Assembly: GCA_963920665.1 (NCBI GenBank)
Contig: OY987272.1
Coordinates: 15,133,001-15,197,000, forward strand
Length of the DNA: 64,000 bases
From: Straminergon stramineum
Lineage: Eukaryota; Streptophyta; Bryopsida; Hypnales; Calliergonaceae
Direction of reading: 5' to 3'
The position numbers were made by a program, and so were the translations under genes. The notes under the pieces were generated by a model, which was not told where the DNA came from, ran no database searches, and saw only the letters and a list, made by a program, of their open reading frames with translations. This document shows positions 11,231 to 23,961 of the stretch, one piece after another. Every line of letters starts with the position of its first letter. Position 1 is the stretch's first letter.

Positions 11231-14200
11231 TATACACTAAGAGAGGATGCAGTAACATGAATCCTACTGTATAAGTAGAGGGCATGATCCACACAACTCT
11301 GCCAAATTTTTATTTGATTCCAAAAAATAAAATAAGCTTCGACATATGCTAAGACTAGAAATATTCTTCAAGATTCTCTTTTCCCATACAATTTTTTATA
11401 CAAAATTTTTGGCTTCTATTTGAAGAGTTATGTCATGCTAAACCTACCCGATAGGTACGGTTTATAATAACGGAGTATATGCAATTTCCAACTGCGCTGG
11501 TGAAATTTGGAATATAAAAAGCTTTCAAGCTTCCACCATCAAAACATAGAATTGCGTTATGACATGGCTTGTTCTCAAATCCAAACAGCGCATGAAGCAA
11601 TTTTCCTACCTAGGATCCGGAAAACACAGCCGACTTCAATAGGAATTCAATCCGACGAGGACTGGGTGCTTGTGTTTTCTGCTCACAAGTTCTTGCTCAC
11701 TTCTGCTACAGTTCCTCCGATCCGACTGTTGAGTCTGTCTGTGGATGTGTTCTGCTTGTGTTTTCTCAAACCAAAGCGTGTCCATCTGCTTTTCAGCAGG
11801 TCTGAAGGTTCAGGAATGGTGATCGGGATCGTGTTTCAATCGATGGTGCTGTGCGTGGGAGGAGCCATCCAAATGAAAGAGGAGAGAGTTCGGTGCGTCA
11901 TCATGGTATGTTCCCACAATTGTGTTTGCAGATTCATGTCGAACCCAAAATTCCAGAATCTAAACTTAGTAGCAGCTGATTGTTTTTCTGAGAATCGTCT
12001 AGGCGCACACTGAGCAATGCAAATCTGTCGGGAATTAATTCTGCGCATTAAACCCTTTTCGGAGGTTTGAGTTTTGAAGTTTCGTTCGTAAGGGGATTGG
12101 AAACATCTCATATGAGGAGTGGCATTTTCTGTTATAGCCAATTCCTTCATCGTCACTTCTCTGTAGCACTTCGTAATGCTTGATGTTGTCCACTTTGTCT
12201 GTGGACTGCACTGAAAGCGTTGTACTCCTTTACCATTGACAGTTCTCACTCTAGTCGTCTCTGTTGGAAGGTGCGAGGGGAGATTTTGCGATGTCAGCTG
12301 AAATCTGTTTGCAATTCCGTTTCTGGTCGTTGGCAGCCTCAATGTCCACTTCGGCAAAATTTCATTGTAAGATTGGCTCTGTCTTCCTCATCTTCCATCT
12401 TTTTTGTCTGTGCAATGATTGTGCTTTCTTACTCAAAGTCAGAATGGAGTCTTGTTACACCACGTCTCCAAGTCTTGTTACAACCGCTTGGCTGCTATGA
12501 TGCTTCTTTGTCACCATGGTTGCCAAGATTGGGGATACTATTTTTAAGTCACTTTAAGCATTTTGGGAAATCAGTATGGAGCCGTAGAGAGATCCTTGGG
12601 TACAAGTCCCAAATCCGTTGAGATGTATGAATTTCTTTCGCAATCCCGAAGTGGGAGGTTGTAGACCAGTATGAATGACACCAAAAAACCCTATTTCCAT
12701 TCAAAGATCAGTGGCTATAGCAAGTTATGCTTTTACTCTGCTTGCCAATGACTCCAATCAAGGGTTTGAACAGATGAGTTGCTGTTCGTTACCTGGGTCG
12801 TTATGAAGATGGGATCAGGACCGTGAGATTATAGCATCATCTACCTTATTGCTTAGCTCAACTTAGAATGGTACGTGGAATATGCCTTACTAGTTAACTG
12901 TCAACGTCTTGTTTCAGCAAAAGAATCGCTGCAGTCGTTGGCTGATTTCTGAGTTATAATTGTCATGCACAGAATGTATTTCGGAATTTGCGAGTGACTT
13001 CAATTTAAGGAAGATGCATCGAATGTGAAAAATGTCAGAAATCCCCAAAGTGGCTTCAGAACTGTGTCTAACCCCTGATGCTGTTGGGCGAAACAACCTC
13101 AGGTATGCTTCGGATATTGCTTTCCTTGTTTGGCATCGTCGGTTTGAATTACAAGTGTAGCATATTAGAGCATTTTCTTATGTGGCATTTTCTATAGTTG
13201 ATTGAACTGAATGATGAACTGAATGATGAACTAACTGATTTCTCCAATATCTCACACAGAACTTGTCTTTAGGTTCTTGTGCATTTGAAATATGTGTTTC
13301 ACTCTGGAGCATGAAGAATGTTGTAACTTCAACGGCATCGATTTTGAACCAAAGTGCTGCAGCTCAATTAGTAGGGTCTCTACCTTTTGGCTCACTCTAG
13401 GCTTAGTTTGGCTAAGGTATTTACACCCATAATCAACCGTACCGAAAAATGCCACAACTACATTTGGACCAAAATGCCTAACAAAAACTTAGCATTTGAT
13501 TACACAAGATGTACACAATCAAAATTTGAGAGTCTATGATATTTTAGTGTTGGTTTTTGGTACACCTAAAGACAATATGCTAAACCTATTCATACAATGC
13601 CTAATTAGTCCATGCTAAAGTGCATTGGAATCCTCTATCAATTTTCAGCAAGATCCAATAAAAGTAATTTATTTTTAATAATACTAGCTATCCTCAGTTG
13701 TAATTAGTGACAATTATCAATGCACATAAGTTGGTGTCCAAAAGAACCCACAAATTGAGTGCAAAGAACCTCGATCTTATGACCTTATGGGTTCAAACTC
13801 AAGTTTGACGGTGTGTTGCTGTTGATTCTCTGGTTTTGGATCGCAACATGAGCACTTGGGAAACTGTTTGTTATGGATATTTATCTAGATAATGCTTGAG
13901 AGCCAGGTGGATCAAGAGCATTATATTTTGAAGTCATTCTACTCAACGAAGAACCTCCAAATCTGTGACATAAAAATCTGATAGTAATGGATTTGACAAG
14001 TGAAAATGAGGTTCTAGACTCTAGACCTCCTTCCTTCATCCTGCAACCATAATTACGGTTTTAATCTCACTTTTTCATGTTATAATATATTTCAAAAACT
14101 TTACATCGCTTAGCAAGTGTGGTTTCCTCGAGAATCCAAATTTGAATAAAATTGCTATTAAGTCAACCCTGAAATATCACCTACATTAATGCAATTTATC

Positions 14201-16355
14201 CTAGCCTCAAGACTGGTTGCGGAGCAATGACTTGAGGCTTACCCAGTGTGTTTTCTTCATGAGGTTTTATGTTGCAATTTTGGACTTAATCATGTGAAAA
14301 TAGAACCTTTATTATAAGAAATAAATAATGTGTTGAACCATGCATGAGAGTGGTGAGGGATGTTGATTTCCATAGAAACATTTCACTTCCACATTACTAG
14401 GCAGAAGTATATAACCTCATTGATTAGATCATATCAAAGCATTCTTCATGTGTGATGTATGGTTATCAAAACTAGGAGACCATAAGCTAAAGAAGGACAA
14501 GATTATGAAATATAACCATGTTCTTTAAATGCAATGTAATTGTCTTTTCCGTAGAAATTGACCCATTGAAATTGCGTATTTTATTTTCCTAATTGATCTT
14601 AGTTGTGAACCAAAATTCAACAAGATTTCAATATTTTGGATCCTTACATTCCTCCAACTACACCGAAATTACACAATTGAAAAAAATAAAAAATAAAAAC
14701 TCGATGCTTTACAACTTCTCACTAAATGTTGTCAATATATTAGAATTGCAAATTTCTCCATGGTTCAATTTTTCAAAGGAAATATGTCATTGGTGGGCAA
14801 AAAGAGGGTTACAACCCACAATCCCTCTACTCACACATTATTTCTCCTTTGATCAATTAAACATTCAGATTTAAATGTTCAAAATCATTTCAAATAAGAC
14901 AACTTGACATTAATATGACCAATAACCATTTTCAAGACTCCCCACTTTTGAAGACAATTAGACCTCCCTACATTACCTTTAGAACAAAAAAAGGAGAATC
15001 TCATCTACAATCCAATGTGATAGTGTGATAGAAGAGTTTGTTAGAGGGAGTTTTCATTAACGTCTATACCACATGAACATAGATAGCATGTGCAAACACC
15101 CTTGATGCTTCCTCTCAAAGGTAACCTTTGTGACATGAATATGTATCCAATGCACTCAAACCTCTCTCAGATCTCAGGACTCCAAGAGTATGAAGTCTTT
15201 ACACATCCTTAACGTTTGTTATGGGGAAGGTCTCAGACACCTGCGACGCATAATTGAGAAGTAATCTGTGCGCTCTTCCAAACACCCTCCAAGGCTCCCA
15301 AGGCATTGAACCGACATTGACAAGGAAGGACTATTCGTATATAAATTCAGTTGGCTTCTTGTAATGGACAGATGATGTGATGGAATTTTGTTCAACATTC
15401 TACTTGTAGTTGATTTATAAACTATTTCGCACACGCATTTGGTGTGGGTGAGTAGAGAAGGTAAAGCTGAAGCGCTCTTCCAGTACAGTTTGCAATTTCA
15501 AGGGTGGACATGCCATCAGCACAGACTTCACATGAGCCAAATATATAGCAGAAACGTGAAGAACGAGTTTGTTCACGGCCCCAGAATGTGTGCTTCAGTT
15601 GGTCACCCCACCAAGCGGGGAACCAAATAGTGTGGCCAAAGCGTGACATGCGTTCATTTGAGAGCGAGAAGCGCAAATGTTTCCTCATCATTTGTATCTA
15701 TTGTAACTACTATTTGAGCAATAAGTGAGAAACGCAATTCGTCCTTGAATGCGTGAAATCCCAGCTATGGGCGAAGTGCGTGAGGACAGTTGAGCCATTC
15801 CCAACAGACGCTTCGATCATTCACGCCGATCTTGCGGAACGGCTGGAGTTAGACTTCTTCTGCTATGGGTGTGCTATGTGCACAAATGCCGTGACGCTCT
15901 CTGAGTGTCCCGAAACTCAATTTAGAGCAAATGAATGAACAGCAGTTTCCGTGTTCACCAAATGGCAGTACGAGTGACCAGCGCCTCAAGACTGGGAATT
16001 CAACTTTCGATTCACTACAGTTTCCAACATGATGCTCATTCATGCGACATTTCCAATGCAAATTAAACTCAAAATAGAAAATTTCATCAACTGAAAGAAC
16101 AGAACAGACTTCGATTGTACACTTACATCACACTGGTCGGCATCTTGCCAAATGAGCATATTTGATAGATCCATCCCTCTCAGATGAACATGAGAGGTAC
16201 ATTGCACAAACGCAAAATAGCCAAGTGCTGTATGCAAGTAGTCACTCAGAATGGCAGCTAGTGCGCATCCCAAGGGTATCAAACATATATAGTACTGAGT
16301 ACTCCGTAAACTGGAGACTGAAACTAAAAATATTGATTGATTGCTATCGATCAAA
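11231..16355. other. GC-elevated region without a supportable gene
   Basis: G+C and CpG are clearly higher than in flanking DNA, especially at 11500-13100 and 15200-16100. Open frames of 168 codons (11507-12013, plus) and 173 codons (11836-12357, minus) overlap each other and show no domain, signal peptide or biased composition. Splice-like sites occur (CTTGTTTCAG ending at 12916, CAACCTCAG|GTATGC at about 13100), but all three frames between them contain stops. It could be an untranslated or non-coding transcript, or an eroded gene. Confidence 0.4.
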
Positions 16356-16367
16356 AGTACAAGATTG

Positions 16368-16496
16368 TCTCTCTTGCTCGTGTTCTCTTCATTGTCCCAC
16401 CTTGTGGCTTGGCTGTTGTTTTTATGTTTCTGTTGGTGCTCCTTTTTTTCTTTAATGCAATGGCCTTTGCGCCAGTTGTTTCAAAAAAAAAAAAAA
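16368..16496 (+). mobile_element. 5'-truncated retroposon, poly(A) at right
   Basis: About 129 bp ending in GTTGTTTCA plus a run of about 14 A, flanked by the exact 12-bp duplication AGTACAAGATTG (16356-16367 and 16497-16508). The body contains TTGGCTTGGCTG and TGCAATGG, shared with the copies at 17504 and 17673. A poly(A) tail and variable 5' ends point to LINE-type retroposition, with only the 3' end copied. Confidence 0.85.
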
Positions 16497-17414
16497 AGTA
16501 CAAGATTGAAATTGTGTTTCCCGCGGTGCGGTATCGAAGCACCTCACCAAAACCCGTGAGGATTTCTTAAATAAGTATAGACACCAGTTGACATTTAGGT
16601 TCAATAATTAATCGAGGTGTATATTTGCTCCAACTTGAGCCTAATCGCAGGTAAGGTTCTGCTTCTTCTGGAGTCTTGGGTTTCACAACGAGAGTGCATG
16701 CCATCCATGACATTATTATTGCTGGGGCCTTTTAATCCTTTTAGTTATGTTGACGCCCAAAGAAAGCTCTTTCATGCGGAGGGATTCTGGGGCCTCTATT
16801 GATAGGATCCCTTTTAATATGCCCGTGCTTGATATCATTTTGAATGCATTCCGACAGTAAAGTAACTCCGTTCAAAACATGAATTGTATGATGCTCCATG
16901 GTAAAGCAAGCCTCACGACATTGTACCACTGTTGAACGTTTTCACAAAGACTGAGGCTGGTGCGAGGTATCCTATGAGCTCCACATCATTTGCAAATTTA
17001 AACTGGTTCCTGGTACAAAATCAATTCTCCGGAAAAAAAAATATGGGTGAATCACTTGGGAATACAACCCTGTTTTGTTTTTAAGAAAAATATGGTCGAT
17101 AACTTTATTCGCTGGTGCATGCCGTAATTCCATGACCTCCAGATATTTGGGTTCATTTCCCTAGAAGAATTCCACTCTCATTTGTCAACCTCTGATTCAA
17201 AAAAACAATGCTCCTTGAAATAGATGTATCCCAGTGCTCCTCAAGTTATGTGTATCTACGGAGGCGGGAGTTGCATTGCAGGACTCTCTTTCGGAATGAA
17301 CGTTTATCCCATGGCCAGATTTGGCAATTTGTGGAGGGAAAAGCCATTGCAGTTACCGCGAGCTCGCATTGAGGATATCAAGGTTTTTGGTTTTGCCTCC
17401 CCAACTAAAGGTTT

Positions 17415-17456
17415 ATGCTGACCCCCACTTTCGGGCGGGGGGTGGGGGTGGTAGAC
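17415..17456 (+). other. G-rich tract
   Basis: The segment around 17434-17452 reads CGGGCGGGGGGTGGGGGTGG. It has enough closely spaced G runs to form a quadruplex on the plus strand. No gene context explains it. Confidence 0.35.
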
Positions 17457-17503
17457 AAGTATCACCGAATAAATATTCTTAGTACATTCAAACAGTGCAT
17501 GAC

Positions 17504-17635
17504 TTTTTTTTTTTTTTTTTTTTTGAAACAAATGGAAACCCATTGTAAATTAAACCGGAAAAGGACAGCCAAGCCAGAGGCTGGACAAAAGAAGAGTAAT
17601 GAGCAGCAAACAAGGAAACGAGGAATCTAGAGAAT
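17504..17635 (-). mobile_element. 5'-truncated retroposon, inverted copy
   Basis: Starts with a poly(T) tract of about 21 and GAAACAAATGG, the complement of the CCATTTGTTTC plus poly(A) end of the copy at 17673. It is flanked by TGCATGAC at 17496-17503 and 17636-17643. It shares CAGCCAAGCCAGAGGCTGGAC with the other copies in complement. About 132 bp, without coding capacity. Confidence 0.85.
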
Positions 17636-17672
17636 TGCATGACTCTTTGAAGGAAGTGAAAAATGGGTAAAG

Positions 17673-17851
17673 GTCCTCCCCGCCCTGCTCCTTCTAAGTT
17701 TGCTTTCTTTGCTTTCTTTGCTTTCTTTTCCGTTTTTTTCCGTTTTCAGGTGCTCTGTTCTCTTCATTTGTCCAGCCTCTTTTGGCTTGGCTGATTTGTA
17801 CTGTGACTTTTTTCTGCAATGGATTCCCATTTGTTTCAAAAAAAAAAATTT
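17673..17851 (+). mobile_element. 5'-truncated retroposon, longest copy
   Basis: About 180 bp, ending CCCATTTGTTTC followed by poly(A), flanked by AAATGGGTAAA at 17661-17671 and 17852-17862. The 5' part has a TTTGCTTTC tandem run. It lies about 30 bp downstream of the inverted copy at 17504-17635, so the two would pair if transcribed together. No RNA polymerase III promoter boxes were seen, favouring a truncated LINE 3' end over a SINE. Confidence 0.85.
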
Positions 17852-18129
17852 AAATGGGTAAAAGATTTGGCGCTGGGGTCAGATTTTACTTTTCACTGTC
17901 TGGCAGTCAACCATGAACAATCATCATCGGAAGGACACAATGCCAATTCCATTCATTTGGGAGTATTCCGAACATTTATTCTGGAGCCACTTTGACATTT
18001 ACATTGGCTTGCTGTGCTGACAAATATGCAAATTCAATTTCATCCACATTTTTATGCACCGCCGTAACCTTCCCAGCTCCCTAAACTACTTCATTTCCTT
18101 CTTAGCTTGAGGATTCACCGCACCACTTT

Positions 18130-18208
18130 TTTCTTTTCTTTTCTTTATTGACAAACGTGAAATAATTTCAATTGGAAGGAGAAGTACAGGCAGGCCCCAG
18201 CCAAAAAA
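18130..18208 (-). mobile_element. Short retroposon with 14-bp target duplication
   Basis: A 79-bp insertion starting with T-rich TTTCTTTTCTTTTC and containing, in complement, an AATAAAGAAAAG tail. It is flanked by the identical 14-mer CACCGCACCACTTT at 18116-18129 and 18209-18222. The body differs from the CATTTGTTTCA family, so it represents a second retroposon lineage. Confidence 0.85.
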
Positions 18209-19107
18209 CACCGCACCACTTTAATGGATTAGTGCCGATTCAGCGGACTTGACATTACAGGGTGCTTGCAACTCCGTAATAGAGAGTTGTCCTTACCATT
18301 CTGCTTGGCTTTTGCTCACTGATGCTTTGGTTCAACAATAAGGTATCACACAAGTAACAGATTCTAGATTTCAGTTGGCTGAACTTGAAGGGTAAAATCG
18401 TGGAACGCTGACCATCTTCAGGAACAATCCAAATGTCTATGCACACAACCTAAAAATAGGTATTATTCTTGACAAAGTTTTCACCATCGTTTGGGGGAAT
18501 GATGTATGGTTATCAGTACTATCACAATCCAATATTAAATGATCATATTCTGATAAATCAGCAAATGTGTACAGAAGTCAATTCTACAAACGTTTTCATT
18601 CATGTTTTTATCAGATCTTGCAGATTTTAGTACTTAATGTGGTACACTTGTAGACGACGAGTATAGGTCATTAGAATTTTCGACTTTTTAGAAAGTTTTT
18701 ACTTCATTGACTTTGCATTCGATCATGGATCTTTCATGAAGATATCTGAATGAATAGGAATAGCAATCTCCAGCGAATCCTCCAGTCACCACTTTCATCA
18801 AATTGCTTCAAACCTGAATCATCAAGCTTTACACACCAACTATCAATGACAGGAGTGTGCATAGAAAATGCACTATACTTTGTGCCAAGACGATAATGAA
18901 AGGAAGAAGTCCACCAAAATAAGGATAAAATTCAGGATACAAATAAGTTCCTGGAATTATGCTAAGACTACCCTATTTTACGATTTTTTTCTTTTTCCTG
19001 CTCTTCTCTTAATATTAAAGTGGATTTCAATTGCCCTGTAAGATGTTTTTTCTTTTTGAAACTCAAGGGACGAGACTCCATTCCTAAAAGCGAAACCTGC
19101 ACTGTGT

Positions 19108-19147
19108 AATGGAAATTGTCCATGTGTTTCAAGAAAAAAAACAAAAA
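19108..19147 (+). mobile_element. 40-bp retroposon stub with target duplication
   Basis: Only TGGAAATTGTCCATGTGTTTC and an A-rich tail are present, between CTGCACTGTGT at 19097-19107 and 19148-19158. The stub matches the last 25 bases of the retroposon family seen at 17673, so it is an extreme 5' truncation. Confidence 0.75.
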
Positions 19148-19158
19148 CTGCACTGTGT

Positions 19159-22100
19159 GTGAGAAGCTCGGCGAAGTCCTTAGAACCATGGCAACGACCG
19201 TCTGATTGGAGCTTGCATAAATTGTAAGGCGCCCAAAGAATGAACGACGAGGATGGAAGTTCGGTGCTGCGGTCACCCGCAGTCTCACATCGCTTTTCCG
19301 AATTTAGTCCCTTTGGAGCCATAGCCTTAATTAAATTGAACTGCATTCACCGGGCACATTCGAATTACTGCCCGACGTAGTAATTCAAGACTCAATCATC
19401 TTCCACCATGCGCTGCATGCACGTTGAATTGCAGCAACAGGGAGCGTACAATCAAGCTCAAAAATCGAGATGAGCATTTTTCAAATTCAACTTTTCCCAG
19501 AAACAAACGCTGGTCCTTATGATTGATGGCGCTACTGTAGCTACCTCAAGGTCAACTGGAATTAATGCTAGAAAGCCCACATTATTGCTCCAATTCAAAC
19601 TTTGTGATCGACTTAAGTTTCTTCACACAATCATAACAGTAGTGCTTTTTGTTCTTTCTAGCTTTTCGAAATCCTTGAATTCGTTAAAATAGATCTCATG
19701 CAATAAATCAAGGGTCCAAAGCCATGCCCACCACAGACGTCGCAAGATACTGTATACAACTCCCGCCAGGTATGGCGGTGAATCCAATGCCGATAATTAT
19801 ATCTCGGGAAGCAGTATGCACCCTGCTCCGTTCAAATTTAGGATGGGCACACATGCATCGTGATTTTTCCCGCATTTATTAATGGAAACCCCATTCAAAT
19901 GTTCAAATGGTGGAGGTGCATGTTGTGGAAATTTTCAAGTGAAGCTCCGCCAGACGATGGCGTCGATTGCATTGAAAGATTCCACAGTCCACAGTCACTC
20001 AATGGTCCTCCTGAATAAAATACGAAATCAAAATGAATCGGAGGCGGGAATTGCATCTCCAGGGGATTGCTTGCTCACTGTCTAGCCTACCTCTCAGTGT
20101 TACCAAAATTCCGAGCGCATATTCCACCACGGGATAGTCAATTCGTCATGTTTGGCAACTTGCGGGAGGGAAAGGCCCGAATTCCACAGATATTTTGAGT
20201 TTCGGTGAATAATCCATAAACGATCATCAGTACTTTAATGAATTTTCAAGTTGATCCCTTTTCAAGAGCCGTCCCACGGACCACAGAGCCCCGCAAAACG
20301 TGCTCACGTCGGTCGAAGAAATCGTCATGTGGCAGTTGGCTCTGGTGGGGACACCACTCACACCAGAGTAAAGAATGACTCCCGGAAAGGCAGGTGAAGC
20401 AACTGTTAGCGTTCAAAGGCAGACGAGGAGATTCGTCAGCTTGCAATTGGCGGCACCCTGGGAACTCGCTAGAGGGGCATCAGATGACGCTGCCGTGGCG
20501 GGCTGCAATTTCACCCGCAATCTTGATAAGAAGGGAAAATTCTTTTTTCAAATGGAGGGATTCCGCCCCAACTGACCGAGAGCAATCGCAAGCGGATCCC
20601 AAACCAATTGGCGAATGGTCGAATCTGCCGGCTCTGGCCATTGGAACGGCACGCTTTTTCTTGGTACGTGTCGGCAATTCAGAAGCCCACGGCGTTCTGC
20701 CCTGAATCCACGGCCGTCGGTGGTCCCCAAACCTCCAAAGATGAACGAATTGCTTGCTGTTTGAATTTTTTGAATTGGTCCCACTGCCGACGAAGCAGAT
20801 TGCGTAGTAAGAACAGCGCACCGGTCCAAGCAAGCAAGGTCTAGGACCTTCCACTCCAGCTTCCACCTCCACCACCACCGCCACCACCCAAGGAATTTTC
20901 TATTCTATAGCTACGCCTTGACCAATTTCTGCCGATCCCTACTTCAGCAACTTCCCACCTTACCTCCATCAACTGTTGCCCAGGCATGTGATATAAGTTT
21001 CGGAATCCTCGAATCAGGATCCTTCGCTGCAACAATTATCTGCCCAGCTGCCAGGCCACCTCACCATCACAAGTCAAACGCGGGCTTATCTAAAGAGCGT
21101 TATTTTGTACCCCATTCCATCGTCCGACACCGAAGAGGATCATGTTCTTAGTTAAATTTCCCACTCCGCCAGAGTGCAGCTTCGTGACGATAATCCATGA
21201 TCCTCCAAATTCATTCAAATTCCGTGCAAGAATCGAATTGGCTAGGATGTACTTCCCTCCATCAGCACGAGAAATTGCTGTCTGAGAAATGGTGAGCACC
21301 ATGTGAAAGAACGGAATCACTTGTCAACGTACGTTCGTCAAACTCAAACGTTTAAAATTCGAGGGCTCCGAAACGTGGCTCGAAAACTGTGTTTTTTACA
21401 GGACGACGCGATCAGATTGGCTCGCGGAAGGGGCTGCCCTTCTCCTCTTGGGATACGCTCCTGGAGGATTTTTCAAATCATATCATACGCGGTAAATAAT
21501 ATGTTCCACGTTTTCCCCCAAGCCAGGTAGACATTTTCATTCGGCTTCGCTCCAAATTTTTTGCCCTCAGCCCCTCACGGATATAAAGCTGGTAGCACTG
21601 CAGTTGTTCAGTGGAGTTCCTTTTGCAGACTCCCCAGCGGCTGCGACTGGCTCCCACTGTGTGGACCACGGCGTACCTTTCGGGATCACCCAACTCGCCC
21701 AATTGAAAAACAGTCAGAACTCATCAATAGAGCCCCTCCTCGTCACTTTTGGACGTACTTTTGCTTTTCCAAATTTCCCATAAAAATCGGCAATTGTTAT
21801 CTGATCAAACCAATTGATAATAAATGAGCCAATGGGGCATGAGACCGACGAACCGCGACGGATAGACCCGCCGGACATCCCCAACCAACCTGTTGTTAAA
21901 TATTTAATTTGAAAAAGAGTAACTTCGCTGTGTGAAAATCGTTTCTGTTTGAAATCGTTTGTACCTGCAAGCTGATTTTTATACACAATAATAATGTGTC
22001 TGGACCACGGTATCAGGGGAGTCACCAAGAAAGTAACTTAACTTCAGAAGCATGACTCATCATTAAGTGTACCAGCAGTAATTGCATGTTTGTGGATATG

Positions 22101-22290
22101 ATTCCTGACTTGGGATGGGATTTTGCTCTGGAGGACGCTTGATTAACATAGTGTGATGAGAGAAAAAAAATTGATTGTTGTTTGGTGTTATTTTGATACA
22201 AATGAAATCACTTGCATTTCAAGAATAAAATACAACAATCCCAGCCGAAACACGGCCTAGGGGAGTTAGAGTGGAAAGAATAAAAAAACT
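19159..22290. other. GC- and CpG-rich region, possible old promoter
   Basis: The most CpG-rich part of the island (about 20250-21750). It includes a CACCACCACCGCCACCACC run near 20868 and a TATA-like TATAAAG at 21582-21588 in a GC-rich context. Overlapping open frames on both strands (for example 20480-20887 minus, 20394-20705 plus) look like composition effects and carry no domain. A motif pair, GGCGGGARTTGCAT followed by GGCAAYTTGYGG, recurs at about 17260-17335 and 20042-20170. Confidence 0.4.
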
Positions 22291-22293
22291 TAA

Positions 22294-22620
22294 TTTAACG
22301 AAACGGGGGATTCTGGGAAGAAATCGCAGATGAATTCTTGGCAAAATTCTAGTGCAAGACTTTCTGTGAATAATGCTTTTACGGCTACAACTCATTTGCA
22401 GGTGGGTGGTGTTATAAATGACGCACCTACTCAGAGATGGAATCACATGCATCATCAGTCAAATTTTACTGTTAATTATGAGGGGATCCAATCTTTCTCA
22501 AATGGGTGTAACTTAGCACCTGCAAGCAGGACATCAAGTAGACTGCTAATTTCACTGGACTTTTTCACGTCTGTGCGTTGTGTCAGCAAACATATAGCTC
22601 AGCAACTAATAAGCAACTAA
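22294..22620 (+). other. Possible lone exon or gene fragment
   Basis: The frame is open from about 22294, through an ATG at 22330, to a stop at 22618-22620. It reads as a Ser/Asn-rich, moderately polar protein (for example NSWQNSSARLSVNNAF, then RWNHMHHQSNFTVNY), more protein-like than other frames in the area. An acceptor-like CGCAG precedes the ATG and a donor-like CAG|GTGGGT lies at about 22401. No family is recognised, no partner exon was found, and chance is a real alternative. Confidence 0.25.
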
Positions 22621-23961
22621 TATGCGTGGATATTATGTGCTTCTTATTATTACCAACGTGGTACTTAATTGCAGTATCTTCGAACTTTTAGAACAACTAA
22701 GATTCCTTATCCAGTACTAACGTATAGTTGATCAGCTCCATGTTCCGAAAGCAAAAAGTACGTTTGCGCTTCAATGCCCACCACAATTCCACAATCATAC
22801 AGTTTACTATTTCAAGACTTTACTGTGACAAATTTGAACTTCAAGAAGTCTGACGTTGTCAGTGTCCAGAAGTTTGATAGGACCAATACAAAATTTTGAA
22901 CATTAAATTCCAAGTCGTTATAGATAGATGTTGTTCAATTGGCCTTCAGATGAGTCATTCCTCGGTGGAACTTGTGGACAACAACCCGCAGTGCTCCAAA
23001 CGACCCACAAAACTTCCTTGGTTCACACTGAACGCCACAAGAATCATGGAGCAATTTTAACTCATGAGCAGTTGCACTGGCTCATTTTTTTCTTTAGAGT
23101 TAGGTACGAAGTCCAGAAAGTGACAAGGTTCTTAAAGCATTCTCTAGCAAGTAGGTATTCATTTTGCTTTCTTCAATGTACCAATTGCATTTGTCAATGT
23201 ACCAACACTGAACATATCAAGCAGCAAGGGAGGACACTCTCAATGACCTCTGTAATTCCAACTTCAAAATGTATAACTCATTTTCCACAAAGGTCCAAAA
23301 AATATGAAACCGCTTGGTTTAGATGCCAATTCCATTTTTCTTTCCATTAAAATATATTGATAAATATTTCAAGAAGTCACCACTACCATTACCACCCTGA
23401 TTCTACATCAGCTCTTAATTGGGCCCTTTGTAGACCTCCAATCTTATCATTGGAATTCCTAATCAACTTTCCTCACATGTAGCTTTTTTCAATGCAAAGT
23501 TTTATCCTTTTTGATTGAGTCAATGATTACATACATAGAATAAATTTTGTACATGATCATTTTTTGTTGTCTTACATGTTTGTAGGTACACATCATAACC
23601 ATAAATTTTATCATATCCACGTATAATTACAACATTTTAACCCTTAAAGAACCTTGAAGTAGATATTATTTCCAATAATGTAAAGATGTGAGATAATATG
23701 TGATTTAAAAGATAAATTTAGTAGTGAGTTTCCATCCAAAAAAAACATGAGAACTTGCTCTCATTGAACTATAGAATATTTGAAAAGAGATGTGATCATT
23801 ATATAAAAGATTTGAGGCTCACATATACTCAAGGCCTCTTCACACTATTGCCATCCAAGTTGAGAGGTTGTGGGATTGAGTGGACAAACTTTGTTGAGAG
23901 TCCAAATAAATGGACAATAAATAGGCCCCCCAAAATATGAATTAGAGCCCTTGGCCAACCA
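22621..23961. other. Transition to AT-rich DNA, no gene seen
   Basis: A 140-codon plus frame at 22928-23350 has no motif or plausible promoter. From about 23350 onward the sequence is ordinary AT-rich DNA. Confidence 0.35.

Noticed and set aside
11507..12013. 168-codon plus-strand open frame
   Set aside because: No domain, no promoter in place, overlapped by an equally long minus-strand frame. Composition of the GC-elevated island explains both.
11836..12357. 173-codon minus-strand open frame
   Set aside because: No recognisable motif. Overlaps the plus-strand frame and has no supporting splice or polyadenylation signals.
13780..13800. tRNA-like T-loop sequence GGGTTCAAACTC
   Set aside because: No acceptor stem, D arm or anticodon arm could be placed around it.
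20480..20887. 135-codon minus-strand frame in CpG-rich DNA
   Set aside because: Several overlapping frames on both strands are equally long. The N-terminal Gly/Val-rich part is a translated CCACC microsatellite.
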